Assembly: GCA_034008185.1 (NCBI GenBank)
Contig: CM067085.1
Location: forward strand, 58,572,602-58,636,601
Direction: 5' to 3'
Length of the DNA: 64,000 nt
Source: Gorsachius magnificus
Taxonomy: Eukaryota; Chordata; Aves; Pelecaniformes; Ardeidae
A program made the translations under genes and the position numbers. The notes under the pieces are model-generated. The model was not told where the DNA came from. It saw only the letters and a list, made by a program, of their open reading frames with translations, and ran no database searches. Positions 61,401 to 64,000 of this stretch are shown here, one piece after another. Within the stretch, counting starts at the first letter, position 1, and each line of letters starts with the position of its first letter.

Positions 61401-64000
61401 TATTTCATAATTCAGTGTCTACTGAGAACATGCTTGTTTCTCCTAACTTCTAGAGAATTGTGTAATATGCCCCAAAGTAGCTGCAACAATGAAAAATCTA
61501 AAAATCAGATTATTTTTACCTAAATATTGATCAAAGTCCTAGCATACTGCATCCACTTTTCAGCTACTAGTTTTTCAATGTTGCTCCAAACCACATCTTT
61601 AGGCATTAATTCTAGGGGGAATTTAGCATCTATGCTTGAGGACCCATGCCTCAGCCTCCAAAATCTGGCAGTATTTCATCCATTTAAAATGCACTGTGAT
61701 CAAGACCTATTAGAAAGCACATCTTACATGCATCTCAAAACCAGATGTACTGGGTTGCTGAGACATTATGTGCAACAGTGAAGACATTTCTGTCTCAGTA
61801 ACTTTTCAGAGCCAGATCTGACAATTTCAAAACATCAGGGAATACTGCAGCCTAAGTGGCCAGTAGTTTTGGAAGGAAATCAGAAACACAGAAGGGGAAA
61901 AAAAAGAAGTGGGGAATGGGAGGACCCCTTTGTACAGTGAGATGTTAACTTTATGCATGACTTATTTTCTAGACAAATAATGGTGGGTGAGAGGAAGGTG
62001 AAGCATGGGAAAACAGTGTGAGGAAAAAAAAAGCCCCAAGGGTTTAGAAAGAGTGTGTGGTGGGAACACAGGAAAAAAATGGGCTAGGAAGGGACAGATA
62101 TGGGAAGAAGAACAACAAGAAGCAGATGGATCCCGCTGGGGCGGAAATGATGTGTACAGATAGTCCTGGCACAGAGGAGGTGTGACCGAAGGGAAGACCA
62201 TGGGATTCTGATATGAGGGAAAGGGTCAGCAGGAAGACAGAGCTCCAGCAAAAGCAGGGGGTGAAGTCCCTGTGAAGGAGCTCACGCCACCAGCAGAAAT
62301 CATCTACCCATCGCCAGCTGGAAGGGTGCTATGTCCTTGTTCTTAGGGGCTGGTGAGACACTTCTGACTGTGACACTGGATTTTGAAATTTTTGCCCTCT
62401 ATACTTGGCAGCAAAAATTGGAGCAGCAAGGCATGGGCACCAAGCCAACAAGCAGTGAATTGGACAGCTGTTTCCTATTGTATCCAGTTTTCAGTGCTGA
62501 GTGGACTAGGCTCAGAGCACACTGATGCATGGAGGGAGGCTTGTGGGGAGCGAGGTGATCTGTATGCCATGTTTCATTCCCACATGAACTCCACATGGGA
62601 AACATTCCCTCAGACAGTATTGCCTCCCTTTGCCAAGTGCTCTTGCTTCTGCACAAGGAGGTAAAGGCTAAGCCACCGCTGATGCTGGAGAAAACAACAA
62701 GAAGGGGCAGGGAAGGAGCGAGCCCTCTCATGCTGGTTTCTATTGGCAAGGACCCACACAAACACCAATGAACCTAGAATCCGGATCACAAGGAGAGCAG
62801 ACATGAATTTCAGTCCTTCCACACGCAGACAAAAATGCTGTGCTATATGCAGACCAGAGGTGTCCATACAAGACTTGATCAGAGCAGAAGAGATCCAGCT
62901 ACAGAACGTACTCTAGTCTTTCACTTGTATCCCATGCCTTGCATCCTGTTTAAAATGTCACAGTCCTTTGTTTTGCACATCTAAAGGTACTCTGCATCTC
63001 CAAATATCAAGACTCTCCCTTATTGATTAGGTATTTCAGCCCAAACATCTCCACCTGAAGTGTGTCAAAACACAAATCTAATTTGATTTTTCAGTACAGA
63101 CAGGTTTTTCCTTCAGAAAGGTCGTATTTAATGCAGCATGATTCCATCATGCGCCTGACTGCAGGACACCTGAATGGCTGCTAATACTGTGGCACCCACA
63201 GATAACCTCAGCTAAGCAGCGGTTGCCTTTCCCTCCACCTTGCCACTTTTCATTTCCACCACTCCAGTTTCTTTGTACATGGATTAAAGAGAGATAAATT
63301 TGACTACTGAAAGTTATTAATAAAACTAACTTTGAAAGGTTTCATTTTGGGCAGGAAGTTTTGATGTTTAAATGAGAACAAAATATCCTAAATCCTGTTC
63401 CCACACTCAGTCTCCAAATAAAAATACAGTAATAATGAATGGCCTATTACGGCAATTTAAAAGTTTTCAGAAGGCCAGGGAAATGCTATCAAGTTAACGT
63501 GATTACTAAAAGCACTACAGGAAAACACATATTGACTGATCCTCATAATGAGTTTACCTACAGACTTCCTCATTACCTGCACATTAAAGAGGAGATTTAG
63601 TGGAGAGAATACAATTAGCTTCAGTAACTTATAATACCTTAAACCATAACTGAGTAGAGTTGTGTACAATAAAAATAGGCGCTTAAATGTCAGACAAACA
63701 GTTGGAAGAATGATGGCTTTACCCTTTGATTTACTTACACAAAGCCTTTTACAAAGAATCAGAAAGTTTAGGACCTATTTGCAAATGATCCATAAAAATC
63801 AACTTTATGTTTATTTCTGTCTATCAGTGTAATTATTCTTGTTACTAAAAAAAGGAGTATGCATAGATATCAGTCCTGTCATTAACTATGACTTCCATCA
63901 CTTGTCAGAAGCATTCACTGTATAAACAGAAGACAAAGCTAAAATTAAGTTAATTGGGCTGGTTTTCATACCAAATCAAAAAGGTATAGATTTTAAAAAT
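55476..64000. other. Upstream intergenic DNA, nothing recognised
   Basis: 8.5 kb without a recognised exon, RNA gene or named repeat. I looked on the minus strand for the DNAJC6 J-domain exon expected from mammalian gene order and did not find it. Confidence 0.5.

Noticed and set aside
46131..64000. Search for DNAJC6 and LEPROT exons on the minus strand
   Set aside because: Expected from mammalian gene order, but no motif of either protein was recognised, so neither is annotated.
1..64000. CRISPR arrays, prokaryotic operons, prophage or defence systems
   Set aside because: The window is vertebrate nuclear DNA with spliced genes and CR1 elements; none of these is present.

Overview
This window is vertebrate nuclear DNA, most likely from a bird. 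It has split genes with GT-AG introns and long AT-rich non-coding stretches. Every interspersed repeat I can recognise is CR1-type, and two of these end in the ATTCTATG-type tail typical of avian CR1. I cannot name the species.

The one gene I can support is the leptin receptor, LEPR, on the minus strand. Its coding region runs from an ATG at 40237 down to a stop at 6124. I placed 18 coding exons by translating the minus strand, comparing with the known receptor, and choosing AG and GT borders. All 17 junctions are in phase. The summed CDS is 3462 nt, a protein of 1153 residues, close to the usual 1150-1165. The order is signal peptide, N-terminal domain, first cytokine-receptor module (WSDWS), Ig-like domain, leptin-binding module (WSNWS), two fibronectin III domains, one transmembrane helix, a Box 1 JAK-docking motif, and a tail with three conserved signalling tyrosines. 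The gene appears intact.

Layout from left to right: 1-3120 is flank without a recognised gene. 3121-6123 is probable LEPR 3' UTR or downstream DNA. 6124-40256 holds the coding exons and introns. 40257-45434 is the first intron. 45290-46130 is a CpG island that probably holds the LEPR promoter and 5' UTR exon. 46131-64000 is upstream intergenic DNA with CR1 copies and an old CR1-like reverse-transcriptase remnant. I did not recognise LEPROT, DNAJC6 or PDE4B, the neighbours expected from mammalian synteny.

I found no new system. The points most worth checking are the splice acceptor of the Box 1 exon, a stop codon lying inside a consensus splice donor, a possible read-through short receptor form, and the apparent absence of LEPROT coding exons behind the CpG-island promoter.
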